DNA of 64,000 bases from positions 18,661,748 through 18,725,747 of the forward strand of contig NC_083651.1 of assembly GCF_963576545.1 (NCBI RefSeq), given 5' to 3'. Each line of letters opens with the position of its first letter. Position 1 is the first letter of the stretch. A program made the position numbers and the translations under genes. Origin of the DNA: Limanda limanda (taxonomy: Eukaryota > Chordata > Actinopteri > Pleuronectiformes > Pleuronectidae). Of the stretch, positions 37,801 through 46,779 are shown one piece after another. Below the pieces are notes generated by a model that was not told the DNA's origin, ran no database searches, and worked only from the letters and a program-made list of their open reading frames with translations.

Positions 37801-39771
37801 AAACAGAGGTGATACATACGTAGAAAATGTGCATGCAGATAAAATGACAGTGAATGTGAGAGAGTGGAACAATCTACATGAGAGAATAACTGCATGTGTG
37901 ATGCATCATCACGGTGAATGGTGTGATGGAGAAAAGTGATATGTCCTTATTGTCAAAGATAGCTACTGCAGTTACGAAATAATACTGAGTGTTTATTTAA
38001 TAAGAAAGGCAGTTTTAAATTGTTGATTATTATAACGTAGCTCGTACCTGCTGCTATCAATGTTTGAGCTTTAAGGGAAATTCAATCAGTGCATCTATTG
38101 GCTTCAGATCATGTCAGTACAATCCAGGTTGTTGTGTTTCTGACATTTTTTCAATTAAATTGTAACTTATATTCAATGCTGTCAATTGATCCGATATTGA
38201 AACTGCAAAAAATGATCATCACATATAGTTCATATACTCTGTTATCCTATTGACCTTATATACCATTGACCAATGATCATTGATGTGTGTACGTGTGTGT
38301 AAATGGAGGTACATTAAGCTTTCACAGTCAATCCAAACAATTTCTGCGGGTGGTTGACGACTCACAAAGACAGCGTTGGAACAAACTACACCCTCTGATG
38401 CATTAGTAGGACAATGCTGTACTGCAGGAAGTAGTAATGCACGCTGCTATTAGAAGTCAAGCGACAAAGGAAGACAGACTGGTTGGTCAGGAGTTTATCC
38501 TGCAGCAACATTAAGACCCAGGACTTTAAAAAGACATAAAAAAAACTTCACATGATGGAAGAGATTTCAGTCTAGTTTGGAGAAAAAAACTGGACGGGTG
38601 TGTGAAAACAAAGCAAACTACAGGTGCAACAGATTTGTGGGATCTGCTGCAGCTCGGGACTGACTCTCAGAGTTCAGCTACTGAATGAAACAAGAACTGG
38701 GATAAAAATAAGTTGGATAAAATAAAAATGATTACCAATTTGTGCCTTCAGGGATGAATAGACCCCACTCACTCTTTGAGTTACTTTTAAACAAACTTGT
38801 GTCACTTTTAAAATGACCTTACACACACTTTCAACTAACTTTTCCATCAATTGTATATATTCCTTTTATAAAACGAGACTTTTACTATCTTACTTTCTAT
38901 CACAAATTAGAGCTTAGTTGTGTATAAAGAGACCCAAGGATTCTATTACTATGCATATTTGTGTGATCTATGATGATGTTATGATTTTTTTCTCAGTTAT
39001 CAGTGCCTTGCAAATGCATTGAACATATAGTACTATACAGTGAGTAATACGTGGGAGGGAACAGGAAGCAAATGGTCTCACTCCACAAAGAAACGTGTGT
39101 TTTTCCGCAGTTCCATCATTTCAGAAGCTGCCCACAGATTGACAGGGAGAGGCAAAGCTACCGTTTCTTCCTCCGCCGCCACCCCTACCCCGCCTGCCGA
39201 GTGTTCCTACAAGAACAAACCCCCGATGGAGACCTAAAAGTCCCCGCTGGTGTCATCAAAAACCTGCTACCTGCCATAAAGATAAAGCAAAGTATCAAAG
39301 TGGGGGGGCAGGTGCTACATTTAAGAGAGCAGCCCAAAGGAAACTAGCAAAGGGCAATGGAGCACCACAAAGTGCATATCCAGTATCTGCTGCATTCAAC
39401 AGGAAGTGGCTAATGCATAGGTTTAAGGGTTAGACAGGAAAAAGGCTGCACCAGGGGAAAATCCCTCGATATTGTTGTGATTGCATAAATTTTGTTTTTG
39501 GTATCATCCTTGCGTCAAAAAGTTGAAAAACAATGTCAAAGTCAAAGCAAGTCACGAACACTAAAGCCACAGTAACACAATTACACACAGACTCGGTCAT
39601 TGTCATCATCATCATCATTATCATCAGAACAACACAACACAGACCCATTTGATACCACACAGACTTTGTCCTTGGTCATAAATTGTGGGTCAGTGAGTGT
39701 CAGCTAGAACTGATTGTAATGTGTGAGCAAGATGAGGACTTACTTGGACAGTGGCCATCGAGAGCCTCCAT
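24857..39771 (-). CDS. ikzf2: ikzf2 (Helios) whole coding sequence, 7 coding exons
   Basis: Ikaros-family zinc-finger transcription factor Helios, a nuclear DNA-binding protein that recruits chromatin-remodelling and repressor complexes, best known in T and haematopoietic cells. CDS: 39744-39771, 34188-34289, 31383-31574, 30420-30587, 27102-27239, 26418-26549, 24857-25662. All six introns are phase 1 with GT-AG ends, and the total is 1566 nt (521 aa). Layout: short N-terminus ([10 protein letters not shown]); acidic region with a psi-K-x-E SUMO-type site (IKQE, Lys48); ZF2 (C114, C117, H130, H134); ZF3 (C142, C145, H158, H162); ZF4 (C170, C173, H186, H191); Ser/Pro-rich linker; C-terminal dimerisation fingers ZF5 (C468, C471, H484, H488) and ZF6 (C496, C499, H512, H518). 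Helios rather than Ikaros, Aiolos or Eos is indicated by [14 protein letters not shown] and [10 protein letters not shown] at the C-terminus, the [14 protein letters not shown] block, and erbb4 as neighbour. ZF1, expected before ZF2, is not found. The length is close to mammalian Helios (about 526 aa). Confidence 0.88.
26418..26549 (-). CDS. ikzf2: ikzf2 coding exon 6 (linker)
   Basis: 132 bp, phase 1 to phase 1, residues 211-253 plus split glycines. The acceptor has a strong pyrimidine tract ending CTGTCAAG|GTGAAGG and the donor is GTGG|GTGGGT. It ends in the family signature [17 protein letters not shown] and TPQKFVG, equivalent to [25 protein letters not shown] in mammalian Helios. The first part ([19 protein letters not shown]) is not obviously conserved. 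Because the exon is symmetric, skipping it would keep the frame. Confidence 0.88.
26550..27101 (-). other. ikzf2 intron 5
   Basis: 552-bp AT-rich intron. No other feature seen. Confidence 0.85.
27102..27239 (-). CDS. ikzf2: ikzf2 coding exon 5 (ZF4)
   Basis: 138 bp, phase 1 to phase 1, residues 165-209. Acceptor TCTTTTAG|TTGGCAAG, donor ACAG|GTAAAT. Encodes [32 protein letters not shown] and [15 protein letters not shown]. The fourth zinc finger (C170, C173, H186, H191) is nearly identical to that of Ikaros-family proteins, which read [25 protein letters not shown]4 modulates DNA-site choice and stabilises binding by ZF2-ZF3. Confidence 0.92.
28824..28889. repeat. (CA)n microsatellite, about 32 units
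   Basis: 66-bp array in an ikzf2 intron. Confidence 0.95.
29485..29499 (+). repeat. 15-base G run
   Basis: Homopolymer in ikzf2 intron 4. Confidence 0.9.
30420..30587 (-). CDS. ikzf2: ikzf2 coding exon 4 (ZF2 and ZF3)
   Basis: 168 bp, phase 1 to phase 1, residues 109-163. Acceptor CATTAG|GTGAGAGG, donor GCTG|GTAAGA. Encodes the two core DNA-binding fingers: [19 protein letters not shown] plus LRHIKLH (ZF2), the TGEKPF linker, and [19 protein letters not shown] plus RTH (ZF3). These fingers read the GGGAA core in Ikaros-family sites. Versus the mammalian ZF2 (F-H-C-N-Q-C-G-A in Helios, F-Q-C-N-Q-C-G-A in Ikaros) it shows Gln at the His position, Lys for Asn and Val for Ala. The exon starts directly with the inter-finger linker GERPF, which normally follows ZF1. 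Confidence 0.95.
30588..31382 (-). other. ikzf2 intron 3, lacking a ZF1 exon
   Basis: 795 bp between the acidic-region exon and the ZF2-ZF3 exon, where ZF1 is expected. I looked on the minus strand for a Cys-x2-Cys-x12-His-x3-His pattern and for words equivalent to KLKCDxCG or LMVHKRSHTG, and found none. The intron has no N gaps. It holds A-rich and T-rich runs (31090-31165) and a 20-bp tandem duplication near 31208-31248. Confidence 0.75.
31383..31574 (-). CDS. ikzf2: ikzf2 coding exon 3 (acidic N-terminal region)
   Basis: 192 bp, phase 1 to phase 1, residues 45-107. Acceptor TGCTTTTACAG|AACTGTC, donor AATG|GTACCG (weak, not matching GTRAGT). Encodes [18 protein letters not shown], an acidic middle part and a C-terminal [12 protein letters not shown] is a SUMO consensus at the place of VKLE in mammalian Helios and of the sumoylated VKVE of Ikaros. 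In mammals the same region ends IRLPNGKLKCDVCG and runs into ZF1. Here, read-through past the donor gives TDLYISKCH and a stop, with no finger. Confidence 0.82.
31575..34187 (-). other. ikzf2 intron 2
   Basis: 2.6-kb intron with a (TG)n array at 31977-32002. No other exon supported. Confidence 0.75.
31977..32002. repeat. Short (TG)n
   Basis: About 13 TG units. Confidence 0.9.
34188..34289 (-). CDS. ikzf2: ikzf2 coding exon 2
   Basis: 102 bp, phase 1 to phase 1, residues 11-43. Acceptor GTCTCCCAG|GTAACGG, donor TGTG|GTGAGTG (near consensus). Encodes [18 protein letters not shown] then [15 protein letters not shown]. This aligns with the mammalian Helios segment [23 protein letters not shown]. 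The LEDMS word lies where Ikaros carries its CtBP-type PEDLS motif, so that contact motif looks degenerate here. Confidence 0.82.
34290..39743 (-). other. ikzf2 intron 1 (between the first two coding exons)
   Basis: 5.5 kb without a supportable exon on either strand. Contains (GT)n-like sequence near 36519-36545, a G run at 35836-35847 and otherwise unique-looking AT-rich sequence. Open frames here (for example 34633-34881 and 35090-35362, plus) have no supporting features. Confidence 0.7.
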
Positions 39772-39792
39772 CTCAAGTGCTTATAGGGAGTC
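39744..39792 (-). CDS. ikzf2: ikzf2 first coding exon (start codon 39771)
   Basis: 49-bp exon with acceptor TTGTCCCCTGCAG|GACTCCC and donor CCAA|GTAAGT (consensus). Coding starts at the ATG at 39771-39769 (GAGATGG, G at +4) and covers MEALDGHCP plus the first base of Ser10. This parallels the tiny first coding exon of mammalian Helios, METEAIDGYITC, with the same exit phase (1). Joining to exon 2 gives [20 protein letters not shown]. The exon is too short to appear as an open frame by itself; splice signals, phase and the ME-A-(I/L)-DG match are the evidence. An alternative start would be Met27 in exon 2. Confidence 0.75.
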
Positions 39793-39925
39793 CTGCAGGG
39801 GACAAAAAGGATGCGTCTTTAAGTCTCTGGGACACGAAGGCCTCTTATGCACAGATGCACAAGTGTCATGCTTTAATCTTGAACTATTTAACTGAATGTG
39901 TGCATTTCTAAAGCTGTGCAGCCTG

Positions 39926-39927
<2 letters not shown>

Positions 39928-39995
<68 letters not shown>
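39928..39995. repeat. (GT)n microsatellite, about 34 units
   Basis: 68-bp perfect array 136 bp upstream (in minus-strand sense) of the first coding exon's acceptor. Confidence 0.96.
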
Positions 39996-39998
<3 letters not shown>

Positions 39999-41253
39999 CA
40001 ATGTGCGACAACGGTGCACAGCTACAGGATTGACCTTCATCAAGTATTCACACAAACGCCATTCTTCTGAAAATATGAATTAGTTTATGAGTATTAGAGA
40101 AACTATGCAGCTGTATGATAGATGCATGTATTTGAGGGGTGCTGTTACAATAGAGACACTGTTCTGTGCCGTGTCCCGTATATTTAGCATGCTACTCTCG
40201 AAAGTATTCTAAGTGTGTGGTCAGCCACTTCATATTCTCTGTGGAAGGTGCATTCTTGTCTGTGTAGAAGTTGTTACACAATCACTTAATGCTGCAGTTA
40301 CACTTTTTTTTTTTAAATTTTAAATTAGACAATTGCTTATTTCATTGACGCAGACAATATGTGAGTGATTAGTTCAGCCAAAGTTTTTCCATTTCAAAAA
40401 CAGACAAAATACATGAAATCTACACGCACTCTATAAATACAGATCAATAGCTGGGCTGCCTCAAAAATTAAAACAGGGGTACAATTAAATCACTTAAGTT
40501 CTAACCAGTAACTGCAGCAAATGACATCAACAAAGGGCATTTGACTTGTGCAGAGATTAAATCAAACACGCACCTCGATTTAAAACCTTTTTTTTGACAT
40601 TTACTAGCACGTTGAAAACAGATGCTGTCTACTGTCCCCTTTTAAGTTATTGCCTAGGTATTCATCACTTTAAAGTTGTAACTTGGGTATTTTCACGAGT
40701 TGCAAATGATCTAACTCTAACCCATCTTTATCCTTCAAACCCTTTGTTATTGTTGACAAGAAAATCAGTTGAAGACCAGACATAAAGACACTGTGTTACG
40801 ATAGATGAATTTGGAAGAGCAATACAAGTTAATGACTTGTGTCAAAGTTAACTTAATTAACGAATATTCTGCATTAATCACATTACATTACACGACTTAT
40901 TTGTACCACAAAGCAAGTGCTGGCTTCCTTGAAGAACGTGACACTTAACCCTTTCATCATTGGGAGAAAATAACATATTGTATATAATCATTTTACATGG
41001 CCAAATGCCCACATCCTAATTTTGTTCCTTTTAGTTTCACTTTTTCCTAAAACCATTTTACTGAGCATTAGAGATTATGGTTAAACTCAGTCCATTTAAC
41101 AGTTCTTCATGAGCCCCCCCTCTCCCTCAGCAGCTACATGTAGAAAACTTTGCCCAGGCAGAAGTGTATCGTAAACGAATTCAAACCAAACGAGACACAA
41201 AACTAAAAACAAGAAAGTAACGCGTCATTTTAAAGGTGGATTCACATAATTAC

Positions 41254-41396
41254 CTTCAAGTGTCTCCCCTGTGCGAAGAGAGTCGGTGCTTTCAGTCCAG
41301 GACGAAGGGAGGAGGGGTGAAGGTTGAGTTGTCTCCACCTCCCTTTCAAGAAGCGAAAAAAGTCAAAATGACCTATTCCGTCCAGTGATATGCACA
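41254..41396 (-). other. Candidate non-coding leader exon of ikzf2
   Basis: 143-bp segment between a good minus-strand acceptor (TTTTTTTCTTCTTCTACAG|TGTGCA) and a plausible donor (TTGAAG|GTAATT). It lies between the CpG island and the first coding exon. It has no ATG and stops in several frames, so it could only be 5'UTR. Prediction from splice signals alone. Confidence 0.35.
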
Positions 41397-41698
41397 CTGT
41401 AGAAGAAGAAAAAAAATGTCTAAGGTCAACAAGATTCAACAACGGCCCACAGGGAAAAAATATGTGGCAATGCAAGTGAGCAGGGGGGTTAGGAGGAGCG
41501 CATCCACAAAGTCCTACAGGTGCGTAAAAGGGTTTCCACGCTCAAACACCCACACCGGCCCACCGAGCCTAGCCCCCCCACTCTGCCCAACGCTTGTGCC
41601 ATCTCACCAGGCGTCCCGCAGCTCCACCACCCGAGCCAGCTCTCACTAGAGGAACTTTTTCTTTCTTTCTTTCGCTTTACAGTGGGAGCACCGAGAGA

Positions 41699-41715
41699 GG
41701 GGGGGGGGGGGGGGG
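41699..41715 (+). repeat. 17-base G run
   Basis: Homopolymer in the ikzf2 5' region. Confidence 0.92.
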
Positions 41716-42357
41716 AAGACTCAACAGGTTGGTACGGCGGAGAAAGAAAGAGAGGGATGGATCAAACTGGATCCACCGGTTCCTGAGGAATTAGCCATAG
41801 CGGCAGGGAGCAGCCAAGCTTTACTCTCACCAGGCGAGGGACTGGAAATCCAGTAGGCAGGCAGAGCTTCTTCTTTTTTTTTTTTTCTTTTTTTTTTTAC
41901 AGGGAGATGTGACTCAAGGTCCTGAACCGGCTGAACCCAGTGCGCGCTCTCACTGCTGCTGCTAACCCTAACTAGGGTAATATGGATGTGGTGGAGCAGC
42001 AAATGAAACCGTGCGTAATCTGCCTTTAAAACACATGTAGCCTTACACAACTAAACACAAATAATCAGACATTTTTTAAGACAAAAAAAACCTCCCTCCA
42101 CTGATAGGCCTGCCACCTTTGACACCACTTCCCACTGTGCCCACCGTGACTTTACGGATAATATTAGTGTCATCAGTAGAAATAAGGTCCAATCGTGCAC
42201 ACGTAGAGACACGTTGAGCTGACAACACAACAACAACAGCACATCTGCAAACAAATAAAAGCAGCAGCTGCAAAAGACATGCGACTCTATTGTTGTGTTG
42301 TGTGTTGTGTGTTGTGTCAGCGCGCTGCTCCATGGCTGTAAGTGCACTGCTCGCTGC

Positions 42358-42380
42358 GGTGTGTGTGTGTGTGTGTGTGT
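42358..42380. repeat. (GT)n
   Basis: About 11 units at the CpG-island edge. Confidence 0.9.
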
Positions 42381-42495
42381 CGCCTGCACGGCTCGGCTCT
42401 GACTGACAGCTGCAATTCAACAGGTTATCCGATCACTGCAGTCTACAGGCAGAGCCCAGTCTGGCTTTTCCATTCATCACACAGACGCTCCATCG

Positions 42496-42496
<1 letters not shown>

Positions 42497-42527
<31 letters not shown>
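42497..42527. repeat. (CTG)10 trinucleotide repeat
   Basis: Perfect CTG repeat on the plus strand (CAG on minus), within the CpG island but outside the predicted first exon. Confidence 0.95.
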
Positions 42528-42662
42528 AGATATGCGCCCCCAGCAGAGTCTGACGCGGCGGGGAAGCCTGTTCCCAGCAGATCGGTGCCGAACCGTCACA
42601 TTAAAGCACAATACACGTGTCCGCCTGTCGCTCCCATCCCCTCTATTGCTGCTCTCGTTTAC

Positions 42663-42795
42663 CTTAAACACGCAGGAGTTTGTGTAATCCCACCAACTTG
42701 CACACTGATCCAGACTGGATGTCTCGCCCGGGAATAGACTTCATTCTAGCCACGGCGTGCGCCACGCAGCGCCGGCTGAGAGGGAGTTGGGTTCC

Positions 42796-42827
<32 letters not shown>

Positions 42828-42960
42828 GAGAGCAACAGTTGTTAAATCCACCGCTGACTTCCTCCTCTCCATCTCCTCCAGAGCAGCGCGGCGCGGCGCA
42901 GCGCAGAACCACAGCCCGCCCGCCGGAGAGGCTATTCTGGGAAGTTGGTCTGACACAGAG
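42663..42960 (-). other. Predicted ikzf2 exon 1 (5'UTR) with two upstream ORFs
   Basis: GC-rich sequence that ends at the minus-strand donor GTTTAAG|GTAAAC (exon end 42663). The upper limit is unknown. Two frames overlap. One of 71 codons (42956 to 42741, with an internal ATG at 42872) reads the CTG tract as poly-Ala. One of 82 codons (42912 to 42664, with an internal ATG at 42744) reads the same tract as poly-Cys. The first stops at a TGA that overlaps the second frame's internal ATG as ATGA, and the second stops at a TAA one base before the exon end. Neither resembles a known protein. If transcribed as leader they are uORFs. Confidence 0.45.
42796..42824. repeat. (CAG)9-10 trinucleotide repeat
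   Basis: CAG on the plus strand, so CTG in the predicted minus-strand leader. Encodes poly-Ala or poly-Cys in the two upstream frames. Confidence 0.95.
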
Positions 42961-43089
42961 AATCGTCTCCAGACAGAGCGAGGGAGCCAGTCTGCCTCTG
43001 CACGCCGATCGATTAGGTTACAAGGGGCCTCTTGTTTCTGAGGCTGCAGCCAGGTTACGTGAGTGGCACTCCGCTCAGGTATTTGTGCA

Positions 43090-43276
43090 GGGAAGGGATC
43101 ACAGTGTGCCCGACGACATACAGTATTAAATGGACTGATAATTAAATATGCGAGTGTATATACGACATTTTGAAATGTTCAAGTTGCATAGGGAAGGGGT
43201 TACAGTGCACCCGAGAACAGACAGTATTAAATGCATTTATTATTATATATGTGAGTGTATATATAACATTTTAAAC
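43090..43276 (+). repeat. Two-copy tandem duplication, about 101-bp period
   Basis: Copy 1 (about 43090-43176) and copy 2 (about 43191-43276) share GGGAAGGGRTYACAGTG, ACAGTATTAAATG, GAGTGTATATA and ACATTTT in the same order with scattered substitutions. Located just upstream of the CpG island. Confidence 0.7.
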
Positions 43277-44804
43277 AGTAGTATAAGGCAGAATTAAATG
43301 CATTTTACTGTTTTGGTTAGATAAAGGCGATAGCAATAGTGTTAATATCAGATTATATTGGTTTATTAATTCTTTGATGTTGATCTTACATCATATATGT
43401 ATTATTACTATAGAATACACAGACCACATCCTGTCGTCTTCCACCACTCTGAACTCCTTACTTCAGACAACAGCTTGTCCAAGATCATTAACATGGACAT
43501 GTACCATGGACTCATGCAGACATCGCTCTCATGCACAATAATGCAAACTGTTAGACTCATGATCATTTTAATAACGATAGTGTAATTGACACTGATTGAC
43601 ACTAATATCAAGTTCACTGTGATAACATCCCTGCTGTCAATATTCACATTTTTTTCACATGAACATAACTTTTTCTGCCATCCCTTAATTAAACAGGCCC
43701 TTACTTATCCCCTCCAACTAGAGGTTATGCCCTGGTCCATTGGTTTGTTTATTTGTTGGCAGGTTCATGCAAAAAATAATAATACACCAAACATGTGAGG
43801 ATATGTAATGGGTCAATTAAGTATCCATTAAACTTGTAATGTGGATCCAGACAAAGGGGAAGATCAACAATTTGTTCTAAATAATTTCCTTTAACATTTA
43901 AACAAAAAACATTTTCACCAATTTCTCAGGTATAAATTCAAGGATGTTGATGAAATAGAAATCAAGCATATATAGCAAACTGTCACTTTGAGTGTGTGTA
44001 CATTCAGAGCGGCTCGATTGAATTTAAAAGGACTGTTGGGCATTTTGACAGTTATGTGCTCTGCTGGGTGCCATTCTATTTTTGTGTGTGCAAAAACACA
44101 CTGCCCTAAACCACTGCAACATTTTTCTGTTTCATACTGTGATGTAGTAAAACTGGCATATAATATCAAGTCTGTTAAGATTAAGATGGTAATGATGATG
44201 TACCTATGGCAGTAAAAAGTTGCAGTTTTGATTGCCATGGTGATAAAAAGCCTAGTTAATATCATTACTGAGGAGGGTCCAACACGACTTAGTGTAAAAG
44301 GGTTGAGAAGAGTTGAGAACCTCATGTTGTATCTTCACTTTGGTCAGTGAGTTTCACGGGAGTGATTCGAGGAAAACTAATTCAAAAGTAAATTAGGCTG
44401 TGAGGCCTGGTAGACAGGGGAAGTGTTAAAGTGAATAATGTATATATGCAATATAAATGTAATATAAAAATGAAGATCAGCTCATAAAGATCTTAGAGGC
44501 ACAGGAGAAGGAGAATTTCACTGGAGCTGACCTGGTATTTCCTGTGATGCACTCAAACATCTAAATGACAACACCCACAGTTCATATACCAGCAATAATA
44601 TTCAACAAATAGAAAATGGTACTTTCCTGACATCAGTTTTAAGACAGGTGATGTCACTCCTGTGGTAGAAAATTGGAAAATATTGGCTAATATCAATTAT
44701 TTAGTATACCAGAGCTTCTCTATATTTTAGATGTCCAAGTACATCAAATCAAAAACGACCCCAAAACCCCCAAAACACTTCCTGATTCTTTAAAACTTTA
44801 CTTA

Positions 44805-44975
44805 GTTATAATTTTCTTTTCCTGAGAAATGGGGCATTAGGGAGTTCCAGCCTTGGATGTTGACTTCAGGTCTGAGTTTTTCAGCCAAAGGCAGATGATG
44901 AGCTGCAACCCCAGCTGCCCTAACTTCAGTGGGGAGTTCATTCCACCAGAGGGCGAGGACAGACAGAGGCCTCAC
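44805..44975 (+). mobile_element. Dispersed-repeat fragment (uncertain class)
   Basis: Contains GGGGAGTTCATTCCACCAGAGGGC and neighbouring words typical of a widespread fish repeat in which a 'gagttcgttccacca' phrase recurs. Recalled pattern only. Boundaries are approximate. Confidence 0.35.
44943..44957 (+). promoter_or_regulatory. Candidate CTCF motif, forward
   Basis: CCACCAGAGGGCGAG fits the CTCF core (CCASYAGRKGGCR) well by eye. It lies inside a probable repeat fragment. Confidence 0.35.
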
Positions 44976-45169
44976 TGACAAGTTTAGCTGTATTCAAATG
45001 TTTGAACAAAGCGTCTGGTTGGAACAGGGACAGACTGTCCTCCAGTCGACAGGAAACCACATTATATTGTCCCCATTTCTGTTCAGTTTCCTGTCTTCTC
45101 GTTGCAGGATCAGTTCGAGTCATTCATATTCGACTCGAAATAGTCCAGTGGTCCAGGTGTCAAAGACCT

Positions 45170-45473
45170 TGGGAAGTGGCTAAGCTAGCGGACGTAGCCA
45201 AACGATGGCGTGTCCGAGGGCCTGTGAACGCTTCTCCTACGAAGATATCGGGACTTTTAGGCTAAAAACAGGGTGTAAATGATGCCGTTTTGAGTGGAAT
45301 ATGAATGTCGGGGCTTTAGGACACTTGGATGACACCACACCAGCAGTATGGAGGCATGTTATGTTTACCCCTGAAACTCCTCAAGTGTTTTGTGGGGACC
45401 CCCACCCCTCCATCGGCACAGTGGTGAGTAGATAGTAAGTACATTTTCATTTTTCGGTGAACTATCCCTTTAA
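45170..45473 (+). mobile_element. DNA-transposon-derived repeat fragment
   Basis: Ends TTTTCGGTGAACTATCCCTTTAAG, a terminal sequence common to fish non-autonomous DNA transposons. A matching left inverted repeat was not found, so the copy is probably truncated on the left. No coding remnant. Confidence 0.5.
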
Positions 45474-46761
45474 GGCCAATTGCTAGTTCTATCAGTTCAG
45501 AAGTCACACTGCATGAAGAAAATAGGCATCATGTGATGTTTGGTTCTTTGGTGACTATAAGTGATGAACTTTGATTCTTTGTATTAGACAACTGGAACAG
45601 TGGCTTCAGGTCTCTCAGAGTGACAGCTTCCATTTCACAGCTTCAAGGTGAAGAATATTTTGTATATTTTATTTAAGTTGAGTTTTCTCCCTAAGATGGA
45701 TATTTCCTCATCCTGATATGTGATAATTATCCTCAACTATGGTTCAGAGGCATGAACTGTAGTTTCTTATGCTCCAGCTAATTACCTTCTAAATTAAACC
45801 TTAAAATTTGATATATTATTAGTTTATGAAAGAGTACACGTGTTGTTCAAGATCTTTGCTTGTGGTGCCTGACTATGAAGCAGGGGTCTTCTGATTATTT
45901 CTCAAATGATCCCCTTTAATTTAACTTTTTAAATCTCAAAGAGGTCAAAGTTCACAATAGTTCCCAAAGACAGTAATTATTAATTTGAGCATTTTATATA
46001 AAATTTGGAAAGCATTATCAAAATTGATTTTGTAGAACATTTTCTTATTCCTTCCACTATATTATCTCACACCCATTAGATGAAACCTATGACCCATTTC
46101 ATAGGACCTGATCCCTATAGGCTGGTAACCAGTGGGTTAAAGTGGTGGAAACCAACTCAAACAGCTGGAACCATAAATTGCCACTCATGCATTGATGTGT
46201 GTTGCTAATGTGTGCGTCACGTCAAACTACTAGAAACAGAACAGACGCGTGTAGTGTTATTAGTTGCTGTATTTTATGTGTCATTTTGTTTTCACAAGGT
46301 CGTTTCACCTGAACTGTAAGAATCCATTCATCATTGCTCACCTCATTTCCATTCACATGTTGTGTTTAGTTTCCAGTGTGGTGTGATGTCATGCAGTGCT
46401 GCACATTGCTGTAGATCACTTCTCCTTTAGCTCCCTCCTGTGGTAAAAAAAATATATAATCAAAATTTTGGTTTTATTTTGCAACTCAACTACCACTTTA
46501 ATGTAAACCTGACAATGCCTTATAATGATTTGACATAACATCATATAAACTAGACTTATTGACATTAATCTTAGATTCTCATTCTATGTCCCTCTTACCG
46601 TTAAGACTTCTGGGGCCATGTAACTGTGCAGTCTCTTCTGGTGGTGGTGGGGTGTCTGATGTACTGAGACTAAAGAGCCACTGACAAGTCAAAAATATGT
46701 TTCTATATTTTCCCAAATATCTCTGTATCCTCAACCAAAAGACACTGATTAGCTGCTGAAT

Positions 46762-46779
46762 GGTGCCCCCTGGTGTCTG
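46762..46779 (-). promoter_or_regulatory. Candidate CTCF motif, reverse
   Basis: Plus strand GGTGCCCCCTGGTGTCTG, so the minus strand carries CACCAGGGGGCACC, a close match to the CTCF core by eye. Confidence 0.4.

Larger units (their letters stand above)
42300..43100 (-). promoter_or_regulatory. CpG island, probable ikzf2 promoter
   Basis: Clearly GC/CpG-rich block (for example repeated GCGCGGCGC at about 42886-42902, CGCCGGAGAGG, GCCCGCCCGCC) in otherwise AT-rich surroundings, about 2.9 kb upstream of the first ikzf2 coding exon. It contains a likely first exon with a good minus-strand donor at 42663. No TATA box was seen. The start site and limits are estimates. Confidence 0.55.

Noticed and set aside
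39230..39270. Minus-strand ATGGCAG|GTAGC, considered as a two-codon start exon
   Set aside because: Weak donor, no supporting acceptor and no match to known Helios starts.
39051..39347. 98-codon plus-strand frame in an ikzf2 intron
   Set aside because: No domain, no splice signals, opposite strand to the host gene.
24857..39771. Alternative naming as ikzf1, ikzf3 or ikzf4
   Set aside because: The C-terminal [12 protein letters not shown] and GEHTF words fit Helios; the other three have FRDPFECN and different ends. The erbb4 neighbour fits ikzf2; the other family members lie near other ErbB-family genes.
42076..42420. Minus-strand frame starting MEQRADTTHNTQ with a Leu-rich stretch, considered as an ikzf2 N-terminal exon or a secreted protein
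   Set aside because: No donor in a phase that joins exon 34188-34289, no similarity to Helios, and a much better start exon exists at 39744-39792.
42757..43129. Plus-strand frames of 94 and 149 codons across the CpG island
   Set aside because: Driven by the CAG tract (poly-Ala and poly-Gln) and GC richness. The minus-strand donor and gene context favour a minus-strand leader exon instead.
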